Shown here in pieces: positions 1 through 11,541 of a stretch of DNA of 64,000 nt. The notes below the pieces were generated by a model, which was not told the DNA's origin, did not search any database, and saw only the letters and a list, made by a program, of their open reading frames with translations. This DNA is from Cryptomeria japonica (lineage: Eukaryota; Streptophyta; Pinopsida; Cupressales; Cupressaceae): contig NW_026729155.1 in assembly GCF_030272615.1 (NCBI RefSeq), positions 105,314-169,313 on the forward strand. The letters run 5' to 3'. Every line of letters starts with the position of its first letter. Position 1 is the stretch's first letter. A program made the translations under genes and the position numbers.

Positions 1-1072
1 CCTTTATACTTCTAGCTAGAAAGGATTTGGACCTCCTCGCTATTAGTCTACATATCATCTTCAATCTCATCTTCCTCCTCAGACCAGCTTTCATCATCTT
101 CCCCCTTCGAATTCTTTCTGGCCGACCATATACTCTAATCCTCTTGCTGTCTTTTTCTTATTAGCTTGCTCGACCTAGCGATATGGAGGTCATTCTCAAC
201 ATTAGCCTCAATGTCGTAACCTTCACCATCATCATCATCTGACTCATCCAATTCCTCGTCCGACTCAGAATCCTCTGCAATGTTTAGTTGAACCATGGTA
301 TTCTTGATGTGATTGTAAAAAATCACCATAAAACCCTCATGCATAGTAGGATTGGTTTTGAGATTGGAGATAATGTCCTTTATCCCAACATTTAGGGCAC
401 ATAAAAAATAATATGGGATGGAAATTTTCTCCTTATACCTAAAATAGTTGAGTATAACAAAATGATAGCTACAAACTTGGGTAAATCTCCCATCTAAAGT
501 AATAAACTACATAATAGCAAACAAGATCCATCGCCATGTCATCTTAATTACCTTAGGGGAGTAGTAAGTGTGACTTCCCTTCACCAGCGTGGCTTTCTCC
601 TCCTTATCCTTAGGGAATTTTGTTCACTATAGCATCTGATCACTTCCTATCCCTATAGAATTTGATACCGTTCATGGGTAGACCCCTAGGCTCAACGATC
701 ATGGTCTCATTCACCTTGACCTTCCTATTGCCAATGGTCAAGGTGCCATTATTCTATCCCTTCTTGAAAATTCTTGTGATTTTCAGCCATCTCTCTTGCA
801 TTCTCCATAAAATCAGTCATTTTTGCTGCTTGTAGCATGACCCATACCTGGGGACAGTCCCTCCATTTATCAGTTTTAGTTGCCTCTGTTTGCTTGCGAT
901 TTCCTCCCATTTTCTTATCAATTTTTGTCAACTGTAATTTCCTGCAAATACGACTCTTCGCTATGGACTTTCTAATTAGCAAGTAAGAAGCCTCTAGAAG
1001 CCAATGGATATTTCTATTGCTTCCGCTCCAAAGGAAAAAAGCACCCACAAAGCATGCGAGATGATCTGGCAA
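1..1072 (-). pseudogene. ORF-X, LINE-associated protein (degraded, runs off window)
   Basis: Read on the minus strand this begins near 1072-900 with a Lys-rich stretch containing KKMGGNRKQTEATK and goes through several stops and frameshifts to an acidic Ser/Asp/Glu tail (residues like DESDDDDGEGYD, about 280-230). Pieces such as GIKFYRDRK, ITLDGR and FVILNYFRY line up with the better preserved plus-strand copy at 7783-8324 (GRKFYRNRK, ITFDG, FTILNNFRY), so both belong to one family. I do not recognise a function. It starts about 120 bases after the RNase H of the LINE at 1190-3180, on the same strand, and is cut by the window edge. It is a dead copy. Confidence 0.5.
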
Positions 1073-1189
1073 TTATTAATGTACCTCCTTCTCGGTTGCA
1101 TACAAAACCATTTCATGATGTCATGACCTCCCCTATCATCTCGGGAAATGCTTTCAAATCCTACCTTGATTACCATAATATCTTATATA

Positions 1190-3180
1190 ATTTAAGATGT
1201 CATGTGCCACTCAAGGGAGCTCCCCCTCGCTATCACAAATCTTGATTTGCCCACTTGGTACTGCCTCATTGGCAGCCCAGTCAGCACTCCTATTAGCCTC
1301 TCTATAATCATGAGAAATGTAGCATTGATAGAAACCCTCAAGCATCTCCCTAATTGAATTAATGATATTTTTAATCGTCCATGATGGTTAGTGTTTACCA
1401 AGTAGACAATTGATGATGTTTTTAAAATCCCCCTCCAGCCATAACAATTTGAATCCCAGATTGTGTGCTAATTTGATAGCTAGGAGGGCGCCCATAGCTT
1501 TAGCCAGATGATTAGTCTGGTTCCCCAAGGGAAAGGCCACCATCCCAATACAAAAGCCAGCACCATTTTGGATAACTCCATGATAGCCAATAGGCCTTGG
1601 GTTCCCTTTAGCAACCCCATCAAAGTTAGCCTTGAACCAGTCATTAGGAAGAAAAGACCAGCTGCACATACTTCTTCTGAGTTGGTTGGTACTGATGTCC
1701 ATGTAGGTTGGGATGTTCAATATTTTTACAATATCAAAATCCTCCTTATTATTGCATTAACAATCTCCCCTAGCCATCACATTCTCAACAAAATTATATT
1801 TTATCTTAGCCCAAACCACCTTAGAGGGGTTAATATCATTCTTGAAGATTTTGTTATTCCTTTCCTTCTAGATACCTCAAAGAATATGTGGAAAGGAGAA
1901 CTTCCATAAATTTCTTATGAGCAGATTATTTGTATTGCAATACCAACTCCTGAAACAATCTTGAATCTCCGCAGGAACACCTAATTCAAACCCCAATGTT
2001 GGAACAATATAGCCCAGATAGGATGGATATAAGGACAGTGTATAAAAATATAGATCACGAATTTCTCATCATTGAGACAAAGATAACATCTATTGGGGAA
2101 GCAGAAACCCCTCTTTCTCAAGTTATCTATGGTTAGAAACTTATTTTGCAAGAGAATCCATAAAAAAATATTAATTTTATGGGTCAAACCTGAATGTCAG
2201 GCCTTAACCCAGTAGGGGATAGGGTCTTGAGACTGAGCCAACATAAGGACATTAGATGCCACAAAATAAATCCCTGAAGAGGTACCACTCCACACTAGGT
2301 GGTTCTCCCTTCTAGGATTTAAAATTGCATGGTTGATCATTAAGTTTACCTACTTTAGGTTGGGTTCAATAGAACTGAGATCCACCCACTTTTGATCTCT
2401 CTAGTAATCAACAAATTTTACACCGAACTTATCCTTGCATGTCTGGATAATCATATGAGAAACACAATTATTATTGAGAGGAGTTCCTCCAATCCAGGCA
2501 TCATCCCAGATATCCACCTTCCTTCCATTACCTATGGCCCAAACTTTGCCCAAACTTACAATACCTTTAACTTGGATAACATTGTTCCAAAAAGTAGAGC
2601 CACTCTATATCTGATTAGAGGCAAGGAAATATTCCATGGTAGGAATTACACGTAAGTATTTAGCCTTCCAGATATCATTCCACTCACCATTTCCATGATA
2701 TATTCTCTAGTTTTGTTTGTATAGAAGGGTCTTGTTTAGGGTTCTAATATTTCTTAATCCTAGTCGCCCCTCCTTTTTGGGTTTGCAAACATTCTCCTAG
2801 GCAATGAGGGCAACTCTATTCTTCTCCTCAACCCCGGACCAGAGGAATGCTTTCTGAATTTTCTCAATAGCATCAACAAATTTTCTAGGAATTTTGAATA
2901 GGATTAAAGCATAAACTGGAAGACTCTAGAGGAAAGATTTTAAAAGTTGGATTTTACAAGCTTCACTAAGAAGGGTCCCTTTCAAACCAGCCAGCTTCCT
3001 ACTGAATCTATCAACAAGACTATTCCAAAAAAAATCCATAGGTTTTGTGCCCAAAGTAAGACCCAGGTAAATAGATGGGGGCTTTCCCATTTGGTAACCA
3101 AGGAGTGAGCCCATCATTGTTGTCAATCGATGCCTCACATGTTAAAAAGAAAAGCATTACCGAGATGAGTTCTATTGAAC
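1190..3180 (-). mobile_element. LINE (L1-like) 3' half: RT C-terminus, zf-RVT, RNase H
   Basis: Minus-strand translation gives, in order, the end of an L1-type reverse transcriptase (YLGLTLG at about 3075, then KLAGLKGTLLSEA, then an FLWSG motif near 2830), a zf-RVT-like region (FLWILLQNKFLTIDNL and CYLC at 2187-1981), and an RNase H domain (WFKANFDGVAKGNP near 1640; REANRSADWAANEA near 1290). The first catalytic Asp (FDG) of RNase H is present. Several frameshifts and stops make it non-functional. The endonuclease and RT N-terminus are absent; the copy meets a different, plus-strand element near 3180. No intact start is expected in such a 5'-truncated copy. Confidence 0.75.
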
Positions 3181-3184
3181 TCAT

Positions 3185-4045
3185 GATGATGGTTGCATAG
3201 AAAATGATGAAGGAAGGATCTATGGATAAAGGGATTATTGATCAGCATATCATTGTTTTACATAGACTTGTCCCAGGGTGAAAGTTTGACAGTGAGGTGA
3301 GCCCATCTGACAAGCTTAAGATAATCAATGAGCACATTTCAAAGGACTTTTAGTCCTTACAACAGATATCAAACCAACAGGCATTGGAGATGTTTACATA
3401 GGCAAACAAAGCTACATTTGATCAAATGATTTAGTCAGAGAGGAAGGAGATTAATGATAATTTTAAGTTGATAGATAACTCTTTGAGGCAATCTACTAAT
3501 ATTTATGGAGCATTTTCTAACACAAGTTTTGCTTACAACTAAGACAAATAAAAGGATTAAAGATATTCAGGAGGAGATTGTAGGTATAGTTAATTATTTC
3601 GATGGATCAAAATCTTTAACTACATCTATAGATGGTCAGATTTTGGTTTTGGAAGCCCAAGTTTCATCTCTTGAGAGGGAGAAAGATAAAATCATAAGGA
3701 GAGCTAGAGGTCTTAGAGGTTTGGTGAGTCCTCGATTGGATTCATTAAGTATACATAAGAAGAAGTTTATAGATATGGTTGGTAAGCCCACACCGACAGA
3801 GTTTAATGAGAAATAGTCATTTGCCCATATACTAAATGGAATAGTGTCTATTTATGGCACTTTCAAATCTAGTTGGGATACTTTTCGAGAGCTTTTGGAG
3901 AAGGCCTGTCGAGCTATTTTCAAATATATTCAGCTCCGATAAGGTATTTTGGGACATTCCTTGTATAGTCTTTCATTTTTTCGTCCCAGGTTTTTTCATT
4001 TTGGTATTTTTGTTTGGTATTAATGTCAAAGGGGAAGTATAGGTG
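3185..4045 (+). pseudogene. 3'-terminal accessory ORF of an LTR retroelement (coiled coil)
   Basis: The longest open piece is 3505-3816 (about 103 residues), predicted by eye to be a coiled coil rich in Lys/Glu/Ile/Leu (LEAQVSSLEREKDKI). Reading continues upstream to about 3185 and downstream to 4040 with scattered stops; the downstream part has VSIYGTF and ends in a hydrophobic segment. A similar arrangement (coiled coil, then LSVYG, then LTR) occurs at 20.7-21.6 kb. It is followed by a purine-rich tract and LTR-like sequence, which fits a third ORF just before the 3' LTR. I do not know its function. Confidence 0.4.
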
Positions 4046-4170
4046 AAAAATATTCAAGAGGTATGGAGTATTTTGTTAAGATGGATATTCAGCTCAAGGG
4101 GAGTAGGCTCAAGATGAAACCAGCAGATGGAAACCATGATCATTTTTCACATGAGTGTTGCCATCAATGC

Positions 4171-4620
4171 CAAAGGAGGAAATTATTGGCAATTGACACT
4201 CAATTGGTTGGTTTCAATATGTTGTCATCGATGGCAACATGGAAACATAGAAACTTGTTGCGGCTTCATATTTTGATTTGGTAAAATATTGACAGACACT
4301 TCACAGACACTTTACCAGCACCGACACCGACAAGATTGGATGGCTTTCTTTGGTTACCGACAATGCAAGCCAACATGGTTTATATTTAGGTTATCGGTAT
4401 TGGAGGCTGACATCATTTGGGAGATCCAGCATCAACAATATTTTTTATATTCATGTATTTATGTTATTTAGCCAGCATGTATATTCATATTATAATTATC
4501 TTTGTAAGCCGACATAAGGCATGATGATTTGTAAAGGGGTATAAATCAAAATCCACAATGCTAAACTCTCAAACATGAAGAAATGCAATGATATCCAAGA
4601 AATTCCCTTGATAACTGCCA
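4171..4620 (+). mobile_element. Polypurine tract and 5' part of a 3' LTR
   Basis: A purine run (caaaggaggaaat, 4171-4183) is followed at 4184 by tattggcaattgacactca, which looks like an LTR start with TG mutated to TA. The sequence then carries typical non-coding LTR text with repeated 'cagacac' and 'accgacac' words (4290-4330). It is cut near 4620 by LINE RNase H sequence. No second LTR copy was found in the window, so this rests on context alone. Confidence 0.35.
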
Positions 4621-5310
4621 AACTAGTTTGAACTACTCCAGTACTCTTGCATCACAAGGGAAATCCTAGGCCCACTAGATGTGGGGGAGTGGTTCGTGAT
4701 CACAATGGTAGGATTGTCTTAGCAATGGAACTCTCTTTGGGAACCTAGAAAATCCACTATACTAAGAGTATGGCTGCCTACATTGGTATAAAGATAGCTA
4801 TGAGGGAGAACAACAAAAGAACTACGAAATGAAGACTTCCATAGGGCCCTCTACTAGGACCAGAAGTAAAAAATAGGATAGTAGCAACTTGAGATTCAAT
4901 AGTCTTATCTTAGTAGTGGTACTCTCTTTGGGAACCCAGACAAACCACTATACTAAGGCTATGACAACCTATATTGGACTAGAAGAACTAGGAAATGTAG
5001 ACTTCCACAAGGCTCTGTACTAGGACCAGAAGAAAAAAATAGGAATGAGACAGCTTGAGATTTATTATGGAAGAGCTTGAAGAGATTAACAATAATATGA
5101 TTCATAAGAATACTGATCTCATGAAAGCTCTTAGTTTTTTTTTTCTAGCTTTCGGTTTGTGCTCTACTTTCATTTCCTCTTGTTAGGTGCTGTGGGGTGT
5201 ATCACCTGTTTCTATGGTCATTTGAAATTTGCTTAGACTCTGGTTCCCTACTTGTTATCTTTTTGTTGGATTTGGGTTTTAGGTCCCTGTAAAACATGTT
5301 TATCTTAATT
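4620..5310 (+). mobile_element. LINE fragment: RNase H N-terminal part joined to ORF-X 3' end
   Basis: RNase H words appear at 4655-4800 (KGNPRP, then CGGVVRDHNGR, then AYIGIKIA). After about 4812 the text switches to the 3' end of ORF-X and its non-coding tail, ending in gggttttaggtccctgtaa (5271-5289) and an A-rich tail 'cttaattaaaaatgaaa'. The same tail ends the copy at 9950. The remaining C-terminal half of RNase H follows at 5320, so this looks like one 5'-truncated LINE copy inserted into the RNase H of another. Confidence 0.5.
4728..5042 (+). repeat. Imperfect direct duplication in RNase H/ORF-X junction
   Basis: 4728-4888 ('actctctttgggaacct' to 'accagaagtaaaaaatagga') and 4920-5040 ('actctctttgggaaccc' to 'accagaagaaaaaaatagga') are two copies about 190 bases apart. 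The second lacks about 22 bases around the RNase H to ORF-X transition. Confidence 0.6.
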
Positions 5311-5314
5311 AAAA

Positions 5315-5800
5315 ATGAAAGAATATGGCTAAAAAATGATTCCTTAAATATTGTTAAGTTCCATTTTGGGTCACAAATCCCTAGTTGGACTACACAGATC
5401 TTAATTGAAGATAATTTAGGAATGCTTGCATCCCTTGATAATTTTAAAATTTCACATGTTTTATGAGAATGAAATAAACTGGTCAATGATTTGGCCATTC
5501 TTGGAGTCAAGTAGACTAGGGTTAAATGGTGTGAGACTCGTGATCTTATCCCCACAAAGATTTAAATTGATCTATGATGATAGATTAACATGTTGATTTG
5601 GGGGTTGTCTAGGTCTTAATTGTGTAGTACTTTTTGCGTAAGTGAAAGGAAGGGATGAGGTGTCCACATCATAATATTATTGGAAAAGGCAAGTTTTGTT
5701 TTCTTGCCAAATCTAGAATCTTCTTTTTCTATTGTTTATTGTATTGTAGCATCTAGTGGCTTTCTGCAGAGTGCTCATAGATTGGCTTGTAGGCCCAATA
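5315..5800 (+). mobile_element. LINE RNase H C-terminal fragment and spacer
   Basis: 5325-5560 reads NDSLNIVKF, SWTTQILIEDN and LVNDLAILGVK, matching the RNase H C-terminal half at 7300-7520 (NSLNIVNF, SWTIKYLIEDT, DSLDNIGVK). The following 240 bases (5570-5800, including gccaaatctagaatcttct) also match 7560-7780, so the spacer between RNase H and ORF-X is conserved between the two copies. Confidence 0.6.
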
Positions 5801-5804
5801 TGGG

Positions 5805-6110
5805 AGGTGATCAAAATAGACTAGAACCCACTTCATATGAGAAATAGAGGAGGATGATTGAGGTATGAGATGAGGTCTCCAGCAGAGGAATAACTCCCTA
5901 CATTGAAAAAATTCATGGCCATAACTCTAGGGAAACTAGGCAATTTATCAAGAGTTAGAAGAATGACACTTATATAAGTGTTTGGAGGGGAATTTATGGT
6001 TGATGAAACACTCATTACAACCCTTATGGCCAAACAAATTTGGATGAATTTGAAGGATATTAATGAATGGATTTCCATTTTCAATAACAAAATATTTGTA
6101 TGTTTATTAA
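5805..6110 (+). pseudogene. ORF-X N-terminal fragment
   Basis: 5810-6080 is similar in DNA to 7783-8035: 'gaacccacttcatatgag' versus 'gagcccacatcatatgaa', 'actccctacattgaa' versus 'acaccctacattgag', and 'aatttatggttgatg' versus 'aatttatggtggatg'. It is frameshifted and breaks off near 6110, where RT/zf-RVT-type sequence of the next LINE segment begins. It is a deleted copy rather than a gene. Confidence 0.5.
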
Positions 6111-6129
6111 AATTGTAGGTCCTTTCTAG

Positions 6130-7560
6130 ATGATGACAGATAATTGGCGACTTCCTTTGTGCTTTGGAATAACATCTATAAGACTAAATTTATCATTCAA
6201 AAAGGTCTATGTTGGTCCTTTGGAAATAGATTTAAGATTATTTTTTGGGATGATTGGTGGTGGGGTGATGCTCTCGTTTCTCAACTTAACTGGGCCCCTT
6301 ACCTTAAGGATTTTTGCTTGAATCAGATTGGTTGTTGGGTTGCAGATTAACGTTATGGAGATGGATCAGTCTATTGCCCCTTTCCAATATTAACATTTTG
6401 CTATCCACATCTCTGCCTTCCCCAAGGAGGATTCTCTTGTGTGGAATGGTTCATCTTCTGGGGCCTTCTCTATCTCTAATTCTTTCAATTTACAGTTGAA
6501 ACTGCTTGCTCCTAGACCTTTTTGGGCCCTTGTTTGGAACTATCATTTGATCGCGAAGGTCAATACTTTATTTTGGCTCTAGGTGCAGAACAAGATTCTT
6601 TTTATTAACAACCTTTAAAAGAGGAGAACATGGCTATCCCTCTCTTTGTCAAGAGGATTTTGAGACTTCTTCTCATCTCTTGATTGGCTATAATTATATG
6701 AAGAATATCTAGTCCCATTTTCTTAATCTTTGGTCATTAGATTAGGTTTTCCTTGCATCTCTTGTGGACTGCTGGTTGTAATAGATAGATCCTTCTATAA
6801 ATCCCTTTCTCTATCTATTCTGGTCAATTATTATTCACCATGTTTATTCAAGGGTCTAGAAAGAAATAATAGATTTTTCAAGAACATGGAATGCCCAACC
6901 CATCTCCTAGCTATGATAATTCAAAGTGATATCAAGGAAAATTTCTTGGTGGCCTATTGGGATATTTTGATTCTAAACCCTCTGTCTCCCCTTTGGATTT
7001 GAAGGTGGATTTAAATTGGATTCTTCATAGAGATATTTCAATTCCTCTTCAGTGGCTCAAACATTGTAGGGAGGGGGTAGTGTTGTCTCCCCCTTTCCCT
7101 AGATGGATTAAAACTAATATTGATGGGGTGGCTAAGGGAAACCCTAAACCTTCTAGTTGTGGGAGACTGGCTCGTGATCACAATGGTAGGTTTTTCATAG
7201 TGGTGGCACTCCATTTGGGAACCCAAAAAAAACACTTACACTGAGGCTATGGTAGCCTACATTGGATTAAAGCTTGTTTCAAAAGGAAACAATTGGAAAA
7301 TTTGATTGGAAATAAATTCCCTTAATATTGTTAACTTCCTATGGGGCTTGTAAATGTCTAGTTGGACTATAAAATATTTAATTGAAGATACTCAAGCTAT
7401 GCTAAGGTATGTGGATAATTTCACTATCACCCATGTGTTTTGAGAAGGAAACATAGTGACTGATAGCCTGGACAATATTGGAGTTAAGAATGATAATATT
7501 AAGTGATGGGGGCCCTAGGATGTCATCCCCATGGATATTAATTTTTTAATCTACAATTAT
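6130..7560 (+). mobile_element. LINE 3' half: zf-RVT region and RNase H (plus strand)
   Basis: The translation begins with SFVLWNNIYKTKFI and WSFGNRFKIIFWDDWW (6144-6290), the stretch between RT and zf-RVT in plant L1 elements. A much-mutated zf-RVT region follows, then a well preserved RNase H start (PRWIKTNIDGVAKGNP at 7099-7146; CGRLARDHNGRFF at 7159). The RNase H end (WTIKYLIEDT) is at 7365. Many stops and shifts are present. It is colinear with the minus-strand copy at 1190-3180, and the following spacer leads into ORF-X at 7783. Confidence 0.7.
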
Positions 7561-7782
7561 TATATATCATCTTGATATGGGGAATTTCGTGTAGATTATT
7601 TTGATGTATATTTCATTTATATGGAGAAATGGGTTGGGATGTCTTTTTCACTATATTCTTAGAAAAGGTGGGGTTTGTTTTTTAAGCCAAGTCTAGAATC
7701 TTTGTAGTCCTTATGTGTTGTTTCCTAGGGTCTAGTGGCTTGTGGCTAGGAAGTTTTAGAAAAAATTGTAGGTCGATAATGG

Positions 7783-9950
7783 GTGTCGATAGAAATAGAT
7801 TGGAGCCCACATCATATGAAAAAAAGGAGGAACAAGGTAGAGCTTTGGAGTAAAGTTTATGGGGGAAAACTACACCCTACATTGAGAAACACCAAGGCTA
7901 CAACACTAGGGATTCTTGTCTTTTCATCAAATGATGGAATAATGACACCCTTTCAATGTTTGGGGGTGAATTTATGGTGGATGTCTACCATATTACCAAG
8001 GTTATAGGGATGCTTATCGAAGGAAGGAAATTTTACAGAAATAGGAAAGCTTTAGAGGAAACCCTTGACATCTTCCAAAAGAATACGAGAGTGAAATTCC
8101 ACCACATGGTTGATGGTGGCTACAAACCAGAGGACTTGAAATCCCTATGGGTGGATGTGGCCGATGTTATTATGAGGTACATTACATTTGATGGATGCTA
8201 CAATAGTATGTTTATGGATAACTTCACTATTCTCAACAATTTTAGGTATGATAGGTGCATTTTGATTCCATTTTATCTGGTGTCATCTCTTTGTAATTGT
8301 GTTAATGCCCACCTCAAGAATTGAAGCTCCTCTTTTCTCTACTAGGGTTTGATTATTTTGATTGTCAAACATGCCGAATCCCTTGAGATTATGTCCCATC
8401 CCTCAACCTCTACAAAGAAAAATATTCACTATCCCCAAAATGTTCAATCACATTATAGAGATAAGTCATTAGTGTCTAAAACCTCTAATGAAGATGCCTT
8501 CCACCTTTGAACCTATTAAAAAAATCTTCTTCTAAGGGTAAGGGTTTTGTTCTTGAAAAGGATGTGTCTAATAAGGATGATTCTGACTATTCCCCCTCAA
8601 ATGAGTTTGTTCCTCATTCTTATAGCCCAAGCTCTGCTAAAAAGGGTAAAGCCCCAAGGCCTCCTACCTCAAAAGAAATTAATAGGATTTTTGAGCTAGG
8701 CTGTGCCTGAGGAGTGAAAAGAAACCCTACCCCCAAAGAATCTTCAAGGAATTAAAATGCCCTAAAAATACCACTGGAATTGTTGGGGATCAATAGAATC
8801 AATATTTTCATATTAAAATTCTATTTGAGCAGGAGAAGGCACAACCATTGTGGGTAAAGATACAAGATCAAAAGCGATTATGGAATGCCAAATTAGTTTT
8901 TTTAGTTAGGTGGTTGCAAAGATCTCTAGTTTGAAAAGAAGGATCAATTACTCCTCATTCCTGATTCTTATAGACCAAGCTTTGCTAAAAAGGGTGAATC
9001 CCTAAGGCCTCCTACCTCAGAAGCAAATAATAGGATTTTTGAACTAGGCTCTTCCTTACAAGTGAAAAGAAACCCTCCACCCCCTCCCCCTCACCCCCCA
9101 AGAATCTTCATGGAATTCAAATGCACTAAAAATACCACTAGAATTGTTGGAGATCAACAGAATCAAGATTGTCATATTGAAATCCCATTTGAGTAGGAGA
9201 AGGCACAACCACTGTGGGTAGAGATACAGGTTCCAAAACAACTATGGAAGGCCAAATTAGTTTTTTCAATTGGGTGGTCGGGAAGATCACTATTTTGGAA
9301 GGCATGATTAATTACTTTATCGTGGGACAAAATTCCTCCCCCTCTTTGAACAACATGAACAACCTGCTTGAGCTCAATCATAAATTGGTGACAAATGTCA
9401 AAGCAATGAAAAATGATCATGAAGAAAAAGAATGAACCTAGAGGTGGCTATGGATAGGGATGAGGAGAAGATAAGAGTAGTCATTGTAATGAATAGAATT
9501 GCCATGATCAATAACATGTAGGGCCTTCGAAGGCTAAATGAAAAGGCTCAATCTTTTAATATTTCCCCTTCTGCCACTCATACCTCCCCCTCAATCTCAT
9601 TTTGTGGCAAAGGAAAGGTTAAGAAGCTCATCCTAGAAGGCAAGATCCAGATTAATTAGAGACCTTCAACTCACACTTGAAGCGAGGATAAAGGTAAGCA
9701 GATTGAAGCCACTTATATGGAGGAGTTAGTTTATATAAATATGGCTTTTATTTAGAAACATGTTAAGACTATTCAAATGTAGAACAAAATTGTTTAATCT
9801 CTGGGTTTTTAGAACTTGTTTTCTATTGTGTATGTTGCTACTGGTCCACTATGGCTTTGTTTCTAGTTTGTCTTTAGAGATTGTTTCTTTTTTTTATGGG
9901 TTTTAGGTCTCTGTAAAACCTATTTTACGCTAATAAAAAACATATGAATA
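7783..9950 (+). pseudogene. ORF-X, best preserved copy, with 3' tail
   Basis: The first 180 residues are largely readable. 7956-8324 is open for 122 residues with GRKFYRNRKALEETLD, GYKPEDLKSLWVDVADVIM, RYITFDG and FTILNNFRYD. Then comes a low-complexity Ser/Lys/Pro segment (8507-8710, SSSKGKGF, KKGKAPRPPTS) and a Leu/Asn-rich, possibly coiled segment (9214-9435). The copy ends in gggttttaggtctctgtaa (9897-9915) and taataaaaaacatatgaat (9930-9948). After that the sequence is unrelated. I do not recognise a catalytic motif; the N-terminal words resemble proteins I recall only as unnamed conifer repeats. Its position after RNase H and its A-rich 3' end suggest it belongs to the LINE. Confidence 0.5.
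8590..9310 (+). repeat. Tandem duplication of about 350-363 bp inside ORF-X
   Basis: Two consecutive imperfect copies are seen: 'tatagcccaagctctgcta' at 8621 versus 'tatagaccaagctttgcta' at 8969, and 'aaaataccactggaattgtt' at 8764 versus 'aaaataccactagaattgtt' at 9127. The second copy also carries a Pro-rich expansion (ccaccccctccccctcaccc near 9077). Confidence 0.75.
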
Positions 9951-11540
9951 AATCTACAACTTATATTGTGCTATTGATCAAATTATTTATATTTTAATTT
10001 TTTGATGTTCATAACACATTCTTCTAAAATGTTTCCTCATCCAATGATTTATTTGGGGTTGTTCAATTATATATTGACAAATAGTTGATATAATATATTG
10101 ATCATAATCTAATAATGTAGCCCAAGTCACATTTTAGATTCAGTAGATTTTTTAAAAGATAAGTACTGATATCTATATATATTGAAATTTCACTTGTTTG
10201 ATAAATACAAGATCCAATGATGAAAAAATAAATTTTGTATAAATATTTTCATGACACATTCCTACAAGCACATGAAATGAACCTAGAATAATTGTATTAT
10301 AGTGGAAATGAATGGTAGGAAGTACATGTATTATGTTTTCACAACATTAAATTATCATATGATTTCTTCACCTTCAATTGATACTCATTAGGATAATTGC
10401 AATTATAATGCATGGCATGAAACCACTTTTAATTATTTTGTGATTGATGACCATGTTCTATTACAAAGGTCTATTTTTACCACTATGCAATTGCAAAATT
10501 TTATTCCAAATCAAATGTTGTTTAAAAAATTACTAAGAAAAAGTGACACAATACTAAATACACAAATCTATTAAATAAGTATAACCTAAAAATTGTATTG
10601 TAAAAATATTTTTAAAAAATATCTAAGAAGGTAGCACAAATTTTCATAGGAATGAAATGATTTGAAAGTCTAAACAGAAAAAATTTTAAATATTTTATTG
10701 TGGACTACCCAAAGTCAACTAACACAAAATTCAATTAGAATTTTTTTATTCATATATGTACATTAACAAACCTGAACAAACAAAATGTAGACTACTTGTA
10801 GATCATATTATATACATGTTTTGGACTTGGTTGGTTTATGGCTTAGCAGCACTAGCAATAAGAAAACACAGTAGATGTTAAATACCTGTCGTAGAGTATG
10901 CATTATTGCAATGAAAGTCTGTAATCTATTTCTATAATGCAAATTGCATACAAATCAATCATATTGAAGAAAGCAAACAAAGAAGTAAAACTACAACAAT
11001 AATTGAAAAGCTTCAATTGCTTTTCATCTGCCCTACCCAAAGTTCACGCAATGACCAGCTGCATACATGCATGCCTTGCATACAATTTTTTTTTCTTAAA
11101 ATTTAGAGACATTCCAACTTAAAAATGACCGTCACTAATTTTTTCCAGCTCTTCTTTAATATATTTGTAAAAAAGAAGATAACAAAAACATTCGAAACTC
11201 GAACTATTTTTGCTGGCATAACTCTCAGCGCGAACTATTAGCAAACTGATTACATGAACACAGAACTAAGACTTATAAGTCGGTACTGATAAATAAAGAC
11301 AAATTATGCGAAGTCCATATAAACAGAACTAGGATGATAGGAGAAAGACCTGTTATGAGCGTGGGCTGATAACCATACAAACGTTTCCAAACAAGCCTAT
11401 TTTATCTAATGATAGCGAATGACTGATTACAGACATACTATGAAGACCTATTCAACATTTAAACATACTGGAAAAAAAATAGAGATGGTTGTACGTCGTT
11501 GATAAGAAAAACCTGCAGAACAAATTAAGTAAACAAACAA
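9951..11540. other. AT-rich intergenic DNA, nothing recognised
   Basis: No coding region, LTR or structured repeat was seen between the LINE tail and the receptor kinase. The last few hundred bases would be the 3' UTR and downstream flank of the minus-strand kinase gene. No clear AATAAA hexamer was identified directly after its stop. Confidence 0.5.
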
Positions 11541-11541
11541 A

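Noticed and set aside
1508-1909. 133-codon plus-strand frame
   Set aside because: Shadow of the minus-strand LINE RNase H, whose motifs are clear.
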